This document shows, in pieces, positions 7,111 to 13,034 of a stretch of 14,739 bases of DNA (positions are counted from its first letter, which is position 1; every line of letters begins with the position of its first letter). Source of the DNA: SIG469 sp964541215 (GTDB lineage: Bacteria > Bacillota > Clostridia > Oscillospirales > Oscillospiraceae); assembly GCA_964541215.1 (NCBI GenBank), contig CAZIPP010000030.1, positions 1 through 14,739 of the forward strand. The letters run 5' to 3'. The translations under genes and the position numbers were made by a program. The notes under the pieces were generated by a model. It was not told where the DNA came from. It searched no databases and was given only the letters and a program-made list of their open reading frames with translations.

Positions 7111-7138
7111 ATTCAAAATGAGTATAACAATTTTGAAT
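7111..7138. promoter_or_regulatory. Perfect inverted repeat over the nucleotidase -10 box (candidate operator)
   Basis: ATTCAAAAT (7111-7119) and ATTTTGAAT (7130-7138) are perfect 9-bp arms separated by 10 bp, and the TATACT -10 box lies between them. A dimeric repressor bound here would cover the promoter. The second nucleotidase gene has a similarly placed palindrome with the same ATTCA/TGAAT ends (12602-12631). Confidence 0.55.
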
Positions 7139-7150
7139 GAGTAAATGCAA
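7121..7150 (-). promoter_or_regulatory. Promoter of the membrane-anchored nucleotidase gene
   Basis: On the minus strand there is a TATACT -10 box (7121-7126) and a weak TTGCAT -35 (7145-7150) at 18-bp spacing. The weak -35 suggests dependence on an activator or low basal activity. It lies between the bile salt hydrolase stop (7154) and the nucleotidase start. Confidence 0.55.
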
Positions 7151-7153
7151 CTG

Positions 7154-8125
7154 TTAGTTTTGATAGTTAACTTTCTGACCCGTAATAAGTGGATACGACT
7201 TCAGCTTTTTTGAGTTTAGATCTTCGTGGTACATGTTAACAGCAGAAATCTGACTGTTTTCATAAGTCTTGTAGTAGTAGATGCCCTTATCGGTGTTGCA
7301 GCATGAGGAGTATATGGTTATTTCGTACCCGTCTTCCAAACGAACACATCCACGCTGTTGCGAAACAGAACCGAGAATGTGGAAAAACTGGCTGATGCTT
7401 TCGGATTCAGAGTCTCCGGAAATGGAGTTGAGCTTGGTGAATGCTGCACGCACATATCGTGACTGCGAAGAGAGATCTCCGGGAAGCCCAATTCCGCCCA
7501 TGCCACGACTGTATTTTTTCAGCTCAACAGCAGTTGAAAAACTGTTCTCAGGTTCGCAGCAGCTTAGATGCATATAGTTATTGAGATTGAACAGCTGGTA
7601 CTCAAATGGAGGGTTGTTTGTCAAAACACCCACTGGGTCATCATACACCCTTATGCCATCATCCATGGGTTCAACGATAATGGAATCCTGTTTGTCGCAT
7701 ATCATCCAGTGAAGCTGAGTTGCCGGAAGCTCAGGACTGAAATCATGCAGTATCAGGCTGGTATTTTGAAGAAGCTCCTTTGCCTGACCAATATTTTCGC
7801 ACTGTGACAGTATCCATGGGATAAACTCATAAGGCGCGATATTATTCCTGTCGGCTCTGTAAGGATGATACACAGCATTGCCAACAAAGTTCAGACCTGC
7901 CATGCTCAGCCCATTTTCGTTGGTGGCATCGTAGTACAGGGGGTATCCTGAAGCTACATATGCCATGCCTACCATTGCATAGTGTGTCTCAATGTCCGAA
8001 ACGTAATTGAAAGGAAAAGCATAGTTTCTGGGCGTAACTGTAACTGTTTCCTGATATGAAAACTCATAGTCAAGGTTTCTGCCGAAATAGTGGTCTTTAG
8101 TCTTGTATGATACCGCGGTACACAT
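7154..8125 (-). CDS. Choloylglycine hydrolase family (bile salt hydrolase)
   Basis: This Ntn-hydrolase would cleave the amide of glycine- or taurine-conjugated bile acids. The 323-residue length and the sequence from end to end follow clostridial bile salt hydrolases. Cys2, exposed after removal of Met1, is the nucleophile; other catalytic-site residues are Arg16 and Asp19 (GRNLDYE), Asn79 (AGLNF), Asn170 (GVLTNNPPF) and Arg223 (SRYVRAAF), plus the C-terminal GIYYYKTYENSQISAVNM. There is no signal peptide, as usual. The start is fixed by Cys2 and by in-frame stops just upstream. The ribosome site AAGGAG is unusually far (14 bases) from the ATG, which may lower translation. Penicillin V acylase is the main alternative in this superfamily, but the active-site surroundings favour bile salts. 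No clear promoter was found in the 68 bp upstream. Confidence 0.9.
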   Translation of the reverse strand: MCTAVSYKTKDHYFGRNLDYEFSYQETVTVTPRNYAFPFNYVSDIETHYAMVGMAYVASGYPLYYDATNENGLSMAGLNFVGNAVYHPYRADRNNIAPYEFIPWILSQCENIGQAKELLQNTSLILHDFSPELPATQLHWMICDKQDSIIVEPMDDGIRVYDDPVGVLTNNPPFEYQLFNLNNYMHLSCCEPENSFSTAVELKKYSRGMGGIGLPGDLSSQSRYVRAAFTKLNSISGDSESESISQFFHILGSVSQQRGCVRLEDGYEITIYSSCCNTDKGIYYYKTYENSQISAVNMYHEDLNSKKLKSYPLITGQKVNYQN

Positions 8126-8188
8126 TTAAACTTAAACAACTCCTTTTTCTTATTATGATGCCAAACTGAATCAGAAAATATGTTTCAT

Positions 8189-8225
8189 AAAAAAAGCCCT
8201 CACGTTCAAAAGAGCGTGAGGGCTT
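8189..8225 (-). terminator. Rho-independent terminator of the ribU operon
   Basis: Minus-strand stem AAGCCCTCACG / CGTGAGGGCTT (11 bp; 8215-8225 with 8194-8204), a 10-base loop, then a run of seven U (8189-8195). It lies just after the stop of the flavoprotein gene. Confidence 0.92.
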
Positions 8226-8230
8226 GCATA

Positions 8231-8719
8231 TCATCTTTCATCGTACTGCTTATATTCGACCTCTTCGGTGTCGAAATTAATAAAGACCTGGAAAGCATAG
8301 TTGTCGTCTGAGGTATCCCAAACTTCTACAAACTTTGGAGTTACTTCGATGAGTATCTCAGTATCTTCATGAGAGTATTTATTGTAGCTGCCCCAGAAGA
8401 GTTCTTTATAAAGCTTTTCAAACTTTCTGCCGGGTTCATCAACAACGAGACCGGTGTTTTTGGCAATGCCTTCTATCTGAACACCGCTCCAGCAAAGAGC
8501 CACACGGGGGTTTTCGTAAAGCTGCTGGGTCTTGCGGAAGTTTTTGTCGGTTTTAAAATAAACCTTACCGTCATAGAAAATGCAGCTTACGTTGCGGCAC
8601 ATTACATAGTCGTTTACGGAACTGGCAAGAGCCATTACTTTGCAGTCTCCAAGCTTATTGAACATAAGCTCAACAGCTTCCTGATATGTCAGATCATAGT
8701 TTCTTTCGGAAAAATTCAT
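8231..8719 (-). CDS. Pyridoxamine 5'-phosphate oxidase-fold (FMN-binding split barrel) protein
   Basis: This 162-residue cytoplasmic protein has the split-barrel flavoprotein fold. Characteristic pieces are the helix YQEAVELMFNKLGDCKVMALASSVNDYVMCRNVSCIFYDGKVYFKTDKN (about 13-60), then RKTQQLYENPRVALCWSGVQIEGIAKN (about 62-89) and the late strand IEVTPKFVEVWD. Proteins like this bind FMN, F420 or haem and are usually reductases of uncertain substrate; the sequence does not define one, and true PdxH activity is not implied. GGAGG lies 7 bases before its ATG. Its start follows the ribU stop codon (8731-8733) by only 11 bases, and the ribosome site overlaps the end of ribU, so the two are co-transcribed under the FMN riboswitch. 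That context supports FMN as the cofactor. Confidence 0.85.
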   Translation of the reverse strand: MNFSERNYDLTYQEAVELMFNKLGDCKVMALASSVNDYVMCRNVSCIFYDGKVYFKTDKNFRKTQQLYENPRVALCWSGVQIEGIAKNTGLVVDEPGRKFEKLYKELFWGSYNKYSHEDTEILIEVTPKFVEVWDTSDDNYAFQVFINFDTEEVEYKQYDER

Positions 8720-8730
8720 TTTGTAGCCTC

Positions 8731-9330
8731 CTACTGGATGAGTTTTTTCAGCGGTACGCTGATTCTTTTATAAAGCAGAACAGCCAGGATCGAGATGATG
8801 GTTCTGGCAATAATGTTGAAGGGGAGAACGGAAAGAGCAACGAAAGTGGGAAGGCTGGTTATGTAAGGATTGACAGCAGTAGCCATTGAGATGATGCTGT
8901 CCCAGTCCATTCCGTAAAGGTACATGAAAGCGGGGAAAATGAGATAAACATTTGTAAAGACAGAAAGCACTACAGTGAAAACAGTACCTATAACGAGTCC
9001 TATTATAGCACCTTTCTTGGTGCGGTGGCGGCGATAATAAATAACGGCGGGAAGAACATAAGCCATGCTGAGGATAAGGTTTTGAACTTCACCGGTAAAC
9101 ATTGAGCTGGTACCCTGAAACAGGAGTTTAAGAACGATCTTAACAACGATGATTTCGATGGCTCCGACAGGACCGAGCACAAAGCCGCCAATGATTTCCG
9201 GCAGAGCGGAAAGGTCAAACTCGGCAAAGACGGATATTACAGGGATGGAGAAGTTTACCGCAAGCAGCAGAAAAGCGATAACGCCAAGGATGGCGGCCGT
9301 GGTAAGACGGCGGATTCTGGTTTTGTTCAT
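8731..9330 (-). CDS. ribU: Riboflavin ECF transporter substrate-binding (S) component
   Basis: This integral membrane protein captures riboflavin for an energy-coupling-factor importer; the shared T and A subunits are encoded elsewhere. The 199-residue protein has about six hydrophobic helices after a basic MNKTRIRR start; FDLSALPEIIGGFVLGPVGAI and the closing LPFNIIARTIISILAVLLYKRIS follow the RibU pattern. The open frame extends to 9510, but that part is only the FMN riboswitch read in frame: the real ATG (9330-9328) has AGGAGG just upstream (on the + strand at 9338-9343). It is the first gene of a two-gene operon with the flavoprotein at 8231-8719. Expression should fall when FMN is plentiful. 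Call by sequence plus riboswitch. Confidence 0.92.
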   Translation of the reverse strand: MNKTRIRRLTTAAILGVIAFLLLAVNFSIPVISVFAEFDLSALPEIIGGFVLGPVGAIEIIVVKIVLKLLFQGTSSMFTGEVQNLILSMAYVLPAVIYYRRHRTKKGAIIGLVIGTVFTVVLSVFTNVYLIFPAFMYLYGMDWDSIISMATAVNPYITSLPTFVALSVLPFNIIARTIISILAVLLYKRISVPLKKLIQ

Positions 9331-9344
9331 TGGATGACCTCCTG

Positions 9345-9384
9345 AAAAATATAAATTCCCGAAGCCAAAACTGTTGGCCCGGGA
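9345..9384 (-). terminator. Leader terminator of the FMN riboswitch
   Basis: Between the aptamer and the ribU ribosome site, the minus strand has a hairpin with TCCCG / CGGGA outer and GGCCAA / TTGGC-type inner pairs (9357-9384, one bulge), followed by a U-rich stretch with a run of five U (9345-9356). It is the likely expression platform: FMN binding would favour this hairpin and stop transcription. The U tract is interrupted, so strength is uncertain. Confidence 0.6.
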
Positions 9385-9438
9385 TGTTTTCCAGAAGTCT
9401 GAACTATGTTGATACATAAAACAGAAGCTGTAGAAAAT

Positions 9439-9553
9439 GTCTTTTCCCATCCGGACTTTACCGTCGGTTCTGGAATTCCACCAGATCAGCCCCCCAAAAC
9501 GGAGGTTCATGGACTATCACCATCGGTCGGGAATCTCACCCTGCCCCAAAGAC
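9439..9553 (-). ncRNA. FMN riboswitch (RFN element) aptamer
   Basis: The minus strand shows the conserved RFN blocks in order: GGGGCAGGGTGAGATTCCCG, ACCGATGGTGATAGTCCATG, GCTGATCTGGTGGAATTCCA, then GAACCGACGGTAAAGTCCGG and ATGGGAAAAGAC. The closing P1 stem pairs GTCTTT with AAAGAC. It lies between a strong promoter and ribU. It binds FMN and controls the riboflavin-uptake operon, probably by termination at 9345-9384. Confidence 0.97.
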
Positions 9554-9578
9554 CTTTCAGTTTTCACTTGTTGTTGTT

Positions 9579-9607
9579 ATTATAATACATAGAATGCTAA
9601 ACGTCAA
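9579..9607 (-). promoter_or_regulatory. Sigma-A promoter of the FMN riboswitch-ribU operon
   Basis: Minus-strand TTGACG (9602-9607), 17-bp spacer, perfect TATAAT (9579-9584). Transcription would start near 9572, about 20 bases ahead of the aptamer. Confidence 0.85.
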
Positions 9608-9650
9608 TAGGTAAGTGACATTTTTTGACACGAAAGAGAAAGTGAGGTGC

Positions 9651-9679
9651 TGTACAACAAAAGTCACATATGTTACAAT
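9651..9679 (+). promoter_or_regulatory. Promoter of the patatin-like gene
   Basis: TGTACA (9651-9656), 17-bp spacer, and TACAAT (9674-9679) with an extended -10 TG at 9671-9672. A near-perfect palindrome, GTCACATATGTTAC (9663-9676), fills the end of the spacer and touches the -10. Transcription would begin near 9686, 25 bases before the TTG start at 9711. Confidence 0.55.
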
Positions 9680-9710
9680 ACGAATATATTATCGATCAGA
9701 GGTTTTGAGT

Positions 9711-10550
9711 TTGAAAACAGGTCTTGTTTTGGAAGGCGGCGGTGTCAGAGGTATATATACTGCCGGCGTTCTTGATGTATTTATGGAACATGGTCTGAGA
9801 TTTGACGGGCTTATTGGTGTATCTGCCGGAGCTATCCACGGCTGCTCGTTTTTGTCCGGGCAGCATGGACGCAGCATTCGCTATTATAAGAAATATCTGA
9901 AAGATCCCAGATTTATGAGCTTTAAAAGCTGGCTGACTACCGGTGATTATGTGGGAGTTGATTTCTGTTACCACGAGCTGCCGGAACAGCTGGATATTTA
10001 CGATTATGAACAGTTTGACCGCTGTGACACACCATTTTATGTGACCTGCTGCAATGTGGAAACCGGAGAGGCAGAGCATCTGCTGGTTACAGATATGAAG
10101 GAGCAGATAGACTACATCCGTGCATCTGCTTCGCTGCCATATTTTTCAAAGATCGTTGAGATAAACGGCAAAAAGTATCTTGACGGTGGATGTGTAGACA
10201 GCGTTCCGGTGGAGGCTTTTCGCGGTATGGGATATGAGCGCAATGTGGTTGTACTTACCCGTGATGCCGATTATAGAAAAAAGCCGGAGTTCAGGTGGTT
10301 GTCCAAGGCTGTTTATAGAAAGTATCCGGCACTTGTCGAAGCTCTTTTGCAAAGGCACGAGGTTTATAACCGGACTGTCGATAGAATTATTCAGCTTGAG
10401 AAGGCAGGAGAGATATTTGTTATACGCCCCGGTAAAGCCCTTGAGATAGGAAGACTGGAAAAGGATCCTGAGAAAATGCAGGCGGTCTATGATGCCGGGC
10501 GTGCCGATGCTTTGAATGCTGTTGATAAACTGAAAAAGTGGATGAATTAG
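9711..10550 (+). CDS. Patatin-like phospholipase/acyl hydrolase (TTG start)
   Basis: This 279-residue cytoplasmic serine-aspartate lipid acyl hydrolase shows all patatin motifs: the oxyanion loop GGGVRG (residues 9-14), nucleophile Ser38 in GVSAG (36-40) and catalytic Asp158 in DGG (158-160). It resembles the YjjU-type bacterial patatins that begin MKTGLVLEGGG. The frame is open back to an ATG at 9615, but that region is promoter. I choose TTG 9711 because AGAGG (9698-9702) lies 8 bases before it and it gives the usual family N-terminus; TTG 9705 is too close to that site. It has its own promoter and ends in a shared terminator. The natural substrate of this subgroup is not known. It diverges from the riboflavin operon. 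Confidence 0.88.
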   Translation: MKTGLVLEGGGVRGIYTAGVLDVFMEHGLRFDGLIGVSAGAIHGCSFLSGQHGRSIRYYKKYLKDPRFMSFKSWLTTGDYVGVDFCYHELPEQLDIYDYEQFDRCDTPFYVTCCNVETGEAEHLLVTDMKEQIDYIRASASLPYFSKIVEINGKKYLDGGCVDSVPVEAFRGMGYERNVVVLTRDADYRKKPEFRWLSKAVYRKYPALVEALLQRHEVYNRTVDRIIQLEKAGEIFVIRPGKALEIGRLEKDPEKMQAVYDAGRADALNAVDKLKKWMN

Positions 10551-10556
10551 TATGTA

Positions 10557-10600
10557 AAAAGGATTTGCCCATCTGACATGGCAGGTGGGCAAATCCTTTT
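10557..10600. terminator. Bidirectional terminator between patatin and LysM nucleotidase genes
   Basis: Perfect 15-bp arms AAAAGGATTTGCCCA (10557-10571) and TGGGCAAATCCTTTT (10586-10600); the stem can extend by four more pairs (TCTG/CAGG, one wobble) to a 6-base loop. It is flanked by A/T runs so it works for both converging genes: the patatin gene stops at 10550 and the nucleotidase stop codon is at 10606-10608. Confidence 0.92.
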
Positions 10601-10605
10601 AATTG

Positions 10606-12582
10606 TTATGCGGCAGGTATCACAAGTACCTGACCTGTAAATATCAGGTTGGGGTCATTGATATCGGCTTTGTTTGCGTTGTAGATAACTGACCACTGTG
10701 AACCATGACCATAGTGATTTTTTGCGATTTTCCACAGGCTGTCTCCTGATTTAACAATATATGTTGTTTCAGAAGCTATGGATTCCGATTCGGGTTCCGA
10801 AGCTGATTCTTGTTCCGGGATATGCTCAGACTGTTCCGGGGAAAAGGCTTCCTTCTGCGGTTCGGTTATAATGGTTATACGCCCCTGTCCGTTTATGTCA
10901 GCATATCCGGAATCTTCTCCGATGGTGGGAAGACCGGTGGATTCATCAACAGGGAAGGACTGAATGTATTGCGCAAGAACAAGATAATCTTCGGCAACAT
11001 AGTCGAGCACGTTTTCGGCGCCCTTGAACATTGCAAAGCCGTCACCATCGTTACGGAGAGTATAGTTGTAACCGGCAAGATTGTATTTCGCTGTAAGGTC
11101 AATGTGCTCAAATTTTTCGGTTTCTCTGTTGTATATCTGGATGTCCTTGACTCGGTATTCTCCCGTAGGACCACCGATCCAGATGCCCTTTTCATCCATC
11201 TGTACTGTGGAAGGAATTGTAAGGTCTACAGTAAACCTCATTCCTGATACGTGAAGGAAGCTGCCGGATTCAACAGAACCGTCAGCCAAAAGCTCGGAAT
11301 AGCTCCACTCGAGAGCATCAAGAAGCTGCTGACCGGTCACTGAGATCATACAGGCTACATTACCAAAGGTATGGATCTCCTTGCAGCTGAGGTAAGTAAG
11401 TTCACCTGTAATGGCGGTATTGCGTATGCCTCCGCCATTCATAACAGCGGCATCAATATCAATGTCCATGCTGTCAAAGAGGTGGAACAGTGCATCTGCG
11501 GCAAATTCTCCGGAGTTGGTGCTCTGCCGACGAACAAGGCGATTACCGCCCGCATCATAGTTATCAAGAGCTATTTCAGCATAGCCAATAACTTCGCCAA
11601 GTTTGCTTTCGATTTCAGCGATCCATTCGTCCTCAATGGCTTTTGTTGTCGCATCAGGGACAAGAGAAGCAAGGTCGTCGCCGGAAAGAAGCTCAGAAGC
11701 AATAGAACCGTCAGCCGAGATGGTCATTTTACCAATAGCGCTGAGATATGAGCCTGTTTGAGTAAGGATAACAGTGCGGCCTTCTTTGTCAGTCACTATT
11801 TCCATTTCAACAGTTGTGTGGGAATGACCGTCTATAAAGGCATCGAGTCCCGTGGTATTGGCGATGACTTCCTTGCTGGTCCAGGGAGAAGAGGAAGGGT
11901 CAACACCAAGGTGTCCGAGAGCAATAACATAGTCAGCGCCCGAGGCAGAAGCTTCGTCAATGGCTTTCTGCACGGAAGCATAAAGGTCGGAACCGTCAGA
12001 TCCGCCATAAATGCCGTAAATGAATTTACCAGTTTCATCCTGGAAATAGGCGGGAGTTCCGGAAGCAAAAGTTTCAGGAGTAGTTATGCCTACAAAAGCG
12101 ATCTTCTTCCCGGCAGATTCGATGATGGTATAGCTGTCAATAACGTTATCACCGGCAACACCGTCCGTCTCGTGGTGGAAGTTGCATGATACATATTCAT
12201 ATTCAGAAGCTTCAATAGCAGACAGACAGATATCCATACCATAATCGAATTCGTGGTTGCCCATTGTTGCCACATCGTATTCAGCGGCGTTCATAAGCTT
12301 GATTATGGTAGAGCCTTTATCCATGCCGCCGTATGCAGTACCCTGAATGTGGTCGCCCGCGTCAACGAGTATAGAGTTGGGAGTACTGCTTTTGAGTGCG
12401 GCAACTTTGGAATATGTAAGGCCGTTTTCGCTGCCTTCACCGATATGGTTGTCTATATAGGAATGTATGTCATTGGTGTACAATATTACGATTTCATCTT
12501 CAGCTGCCAAGGCAGGAACTGACAGAGACAGCATTACAGTAAGTACCAGCAAAAGTGAGATGATTTTTTTGACTGTGTTCAT
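10606..12582 (-). CDS. Secreted 5'-nucleotidase with C-terminal LysM cell-wall anchor
   Basis: This 658-residue enzyme is a canonical UshA/YfkN-type 5'-nucleotidase: signal peptide (1-26, PALA), metal residues D38 and H40 (TNDIH), D77 (AGDHIQG), N109 and H110 (GNHEFD), H224, H253 and H255 (GHSHT), then a C-terminal nucleotidase domain with NGGGIR (382-387), GELTY and HTFGN. A Glu/Ser/Pro-rich linker (about 575-606) leads to one LysM domain (607-658, YIVKSGDSLWKIAKNHYG ... NPNL-like NDPNLIFTGQ, VLVIP) that should bind peptidoglycan. So it would sit in the cell wall and dephosphorylate extracellular nucleotides. ATG at 12582 has a GGAGG site 8 bases upstream. Its promoter (12616-12644) carries a palindrome like that of the paralogue at 5182-7089. 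Confidence 0.95.
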   Translation of the reverse strand: MNTVKKIISLLLVLTVMLSLSVPALAAEDEIVILYTNDIHSYIDNHIGEGSENGLTYSKVAALKSSTPNSILVDAGDHIQGTAYGGMDKGSTIIKLMNAAEYDVATMGNHEFDYGMDICLSAIEASEYEYVSCNFHHETDGVAGDNVIDSYTIIESAGKKIAFVGITTPETFASGTPAYFQDETGKFIYGIYGGSDGSDLYASVQKAIDEASASGADYVIALGHLGVDPSSSPWTSKEVIANTTGLDAFIDGHSHTTVEMEIVTDKEGRTVILTQTGSYLSAIGKMTISADGSIASELLSGDDLASLVPDATTKAIEDEWIAEIESKLGEVIGYAEIALDNYDAGGNRLVRRQSTNSGEFAADALFHLFDSMDIDIDAAVMNGGGIRNTAITGELTYLSCKEIHTFGNVACMISVTGQQLLDALEWSYSELLADGSVESGSFLHVSGMRFTVDLTIPSTVQMDEKGIWIGGPTGEYRVKDIQIYNRETEKFEHIDLTAKYNLAGYNYTLRNDGDGFAMFKGAENVLDYVAEDYLVLAQYIQSFPVDESTGLPTIGEDSGYADINGQGRITIITEPQKEAFSPEQSEHIPEQESASEPESESIASETTYIVKSGDSLWKIAKNHYGHGSQWSVIYNANKADINDPNLIFTGQVLVIPAA

Positions 12583-12601
12583 GTTAACGCCTCCTTAGTT
12601 G

Positions 12602-12631
12602 ATTCACATGATAAAAGTATATCATGTGAAT
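12602..12631. promoter_or_regulatory. Perfect 12-bp inverted repeat over the LysM nucleotidase -10 box (candidate operator)
   Basis: ATTCACATGATA (12602-12613) and TATCATGTGAAT (12620-12631) are perfect arms with a 6-bp spacer. The -10 box (12616-12621) lies at its centre. The layout and the ATTCA/TGAAT ends match the palindrome at 7111-7138, before the other nucleotidase gene. Confidence 0.65.
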
Positions 12632-12644
12632 GGCAGAGGTTCAA
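12616..12644 (-). promoter_or_regulatory. Promoter of the LysM nucleotidase gene
   Basis: Minus-strand TTGAAC (12639-12644), 17-bp spacer and TATACT (12616-12621). The -10 is embedded in a palindrome, so the promoter is probably repressible. Transcription would start near 12609. Confidence 0.75.
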
Positions 12645-12723
12645 TGCTGTACTGTATTAGAATTTCACAAACTGACTAGGAAACTGAATCTGTCAATAAA
12701 AAGTCGACAGATAAAAAGAATAC

Positions 12724-12831
12724 TTATGGAAAGCCCGGTTCAGATTCATACTGAACTGGGCTTTTGTGGCCCAAGGCAGCAGCAGGACGTGCGTTATTGA
12801 AGAAGTAGACATATCGTTTAAACGGATATGA
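12724..12831 (-). pseudogene. IS3-family transposase C-terminal fragment
   Basis: About 35 residues remain, reading KRYVYFFNNARPAAALGHKS then PVQYESEPGF and a stop. This is the usual C-terminal tail of IS3 OrfB transposases (YxxFYNxxRPHxALGYxSPxQY). The catalytic DDE core is absent. An apparent start further upstream (up to 12941) reads through the MITE and is not real coding sequence. A strong hairpin (12730-12765) lies inside the fragment. Confidence 0.7.
12730..12765. terminator. Strong hairpin at the end of the IS remnant, terminator-like
   Basis: AAAGCCCGGTTCAG (12730-12743) pairs with CTGAACTGGGCTTT (12751-12764) over 14 bp with one wobble and a 7-base loop, followed on the + strand by only one more T. 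It overlaps the last codons of the transposase fragment. It may insulate the nucleotidase promoter from lysA read-through, but the U tract is short. Confidence 0.5.
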
Positions 12832-12833
12832 TA

Positions 12834-12987
12834 AAAGGTGCTGTAAAAAACTCCTGTTGTCATTCTGATGATGCGAAGCATCAGTGAGAATCCGTAATTT
12901 ACGCTGCTTGCAAAGCTGATACAAACGGATTGCAACGACATCTTAGATGGCTCGCAATGACAGGCTTAAGTTTTTTACAGCACCTTT
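12834..12987. mobile_element. 154-bp MITE-like element with 19-bp terminal inverted repeats
   Basis: AAAGGTGCTGTAAAAAACT (12834-12852) and its exact reverse complement (12969-12987) bound a 154-bp non-coding unit; each end abuts a TA dinucleotide (12832-12833 and 12988-12989), which fits a TA target duplication as made by Tc1/mariner-IS630 transposases. Inside are nested inverted segments: TGTCATT/AATGACA, ATCCGT/ACGGAT and a small GATGC-GAA-GCATC hairpin. The inner TGTCATTCTGA...GCAATGACA pattern resembles repeats I know from gut Firmicutes genomes. There is no transposase, so it would depend on one encoded elsewhere. Confidence 0.75.
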
Positions 12988-13002
12988 TACATTACCAGAT
13001 GC

Positions 13003-13024
13003 AACTGTCAAATATATGACAGTT
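13003..13024. repeat. Small hairpin downstream of the decarboxylase gene
   Basis: AACTGTCA (13003-13010) and TGACAGTT (13017-13024) form an 8-bp stem with a 6-base loop, 11 bp past the decarboxylase stop codon. In the direction of that gene no U-run follows; on the + strand a run of five T starts 3 bases later. It may be a weak terminator. Confidence 0.35.
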
Positions 13025-13034
13025 CTGTTTTTAA

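Larger units (their letters stand above)
12685..12831 (-). mobile_element. IS3-family insertion sequence remnant (3' end)
   Basis: This is the end of an IS3-type element: the transposase C-terminus (12724-12831), then a terminal sequence. The presumed tip runs at 12685-12710 (+ strand TGAATCTGTCAATAAAAAGT and on), with the TG...CA ends typical of IS3 and a TTGACAG-like motif seen from the minus strand. The other end and most of the transposase are missing. The inner edge coincides with the MITE at 12832. The exact IS name cannot be given without a search. Confidence 0.6.

Noticed and set aside
9331..9510. N-terminal extension of ribU in the open frame
   Set aside because: These codons fall in the FMN riboswitch and its terminator; the ribosome site is just before 9330.
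9625..9630. TTGACA as the -35 of the patatin gene
   Set aside because: No acceptable -10 lies 16-18 bp downstream; the pair at 9651/9674 fits better.
12833..12941. Short minus-strand proteins reading from the MITE into the transposase tail
   Set aside because: Their N-terminal part is MITE sequence with no coding features; only the transposase C-terminus is recognisable.
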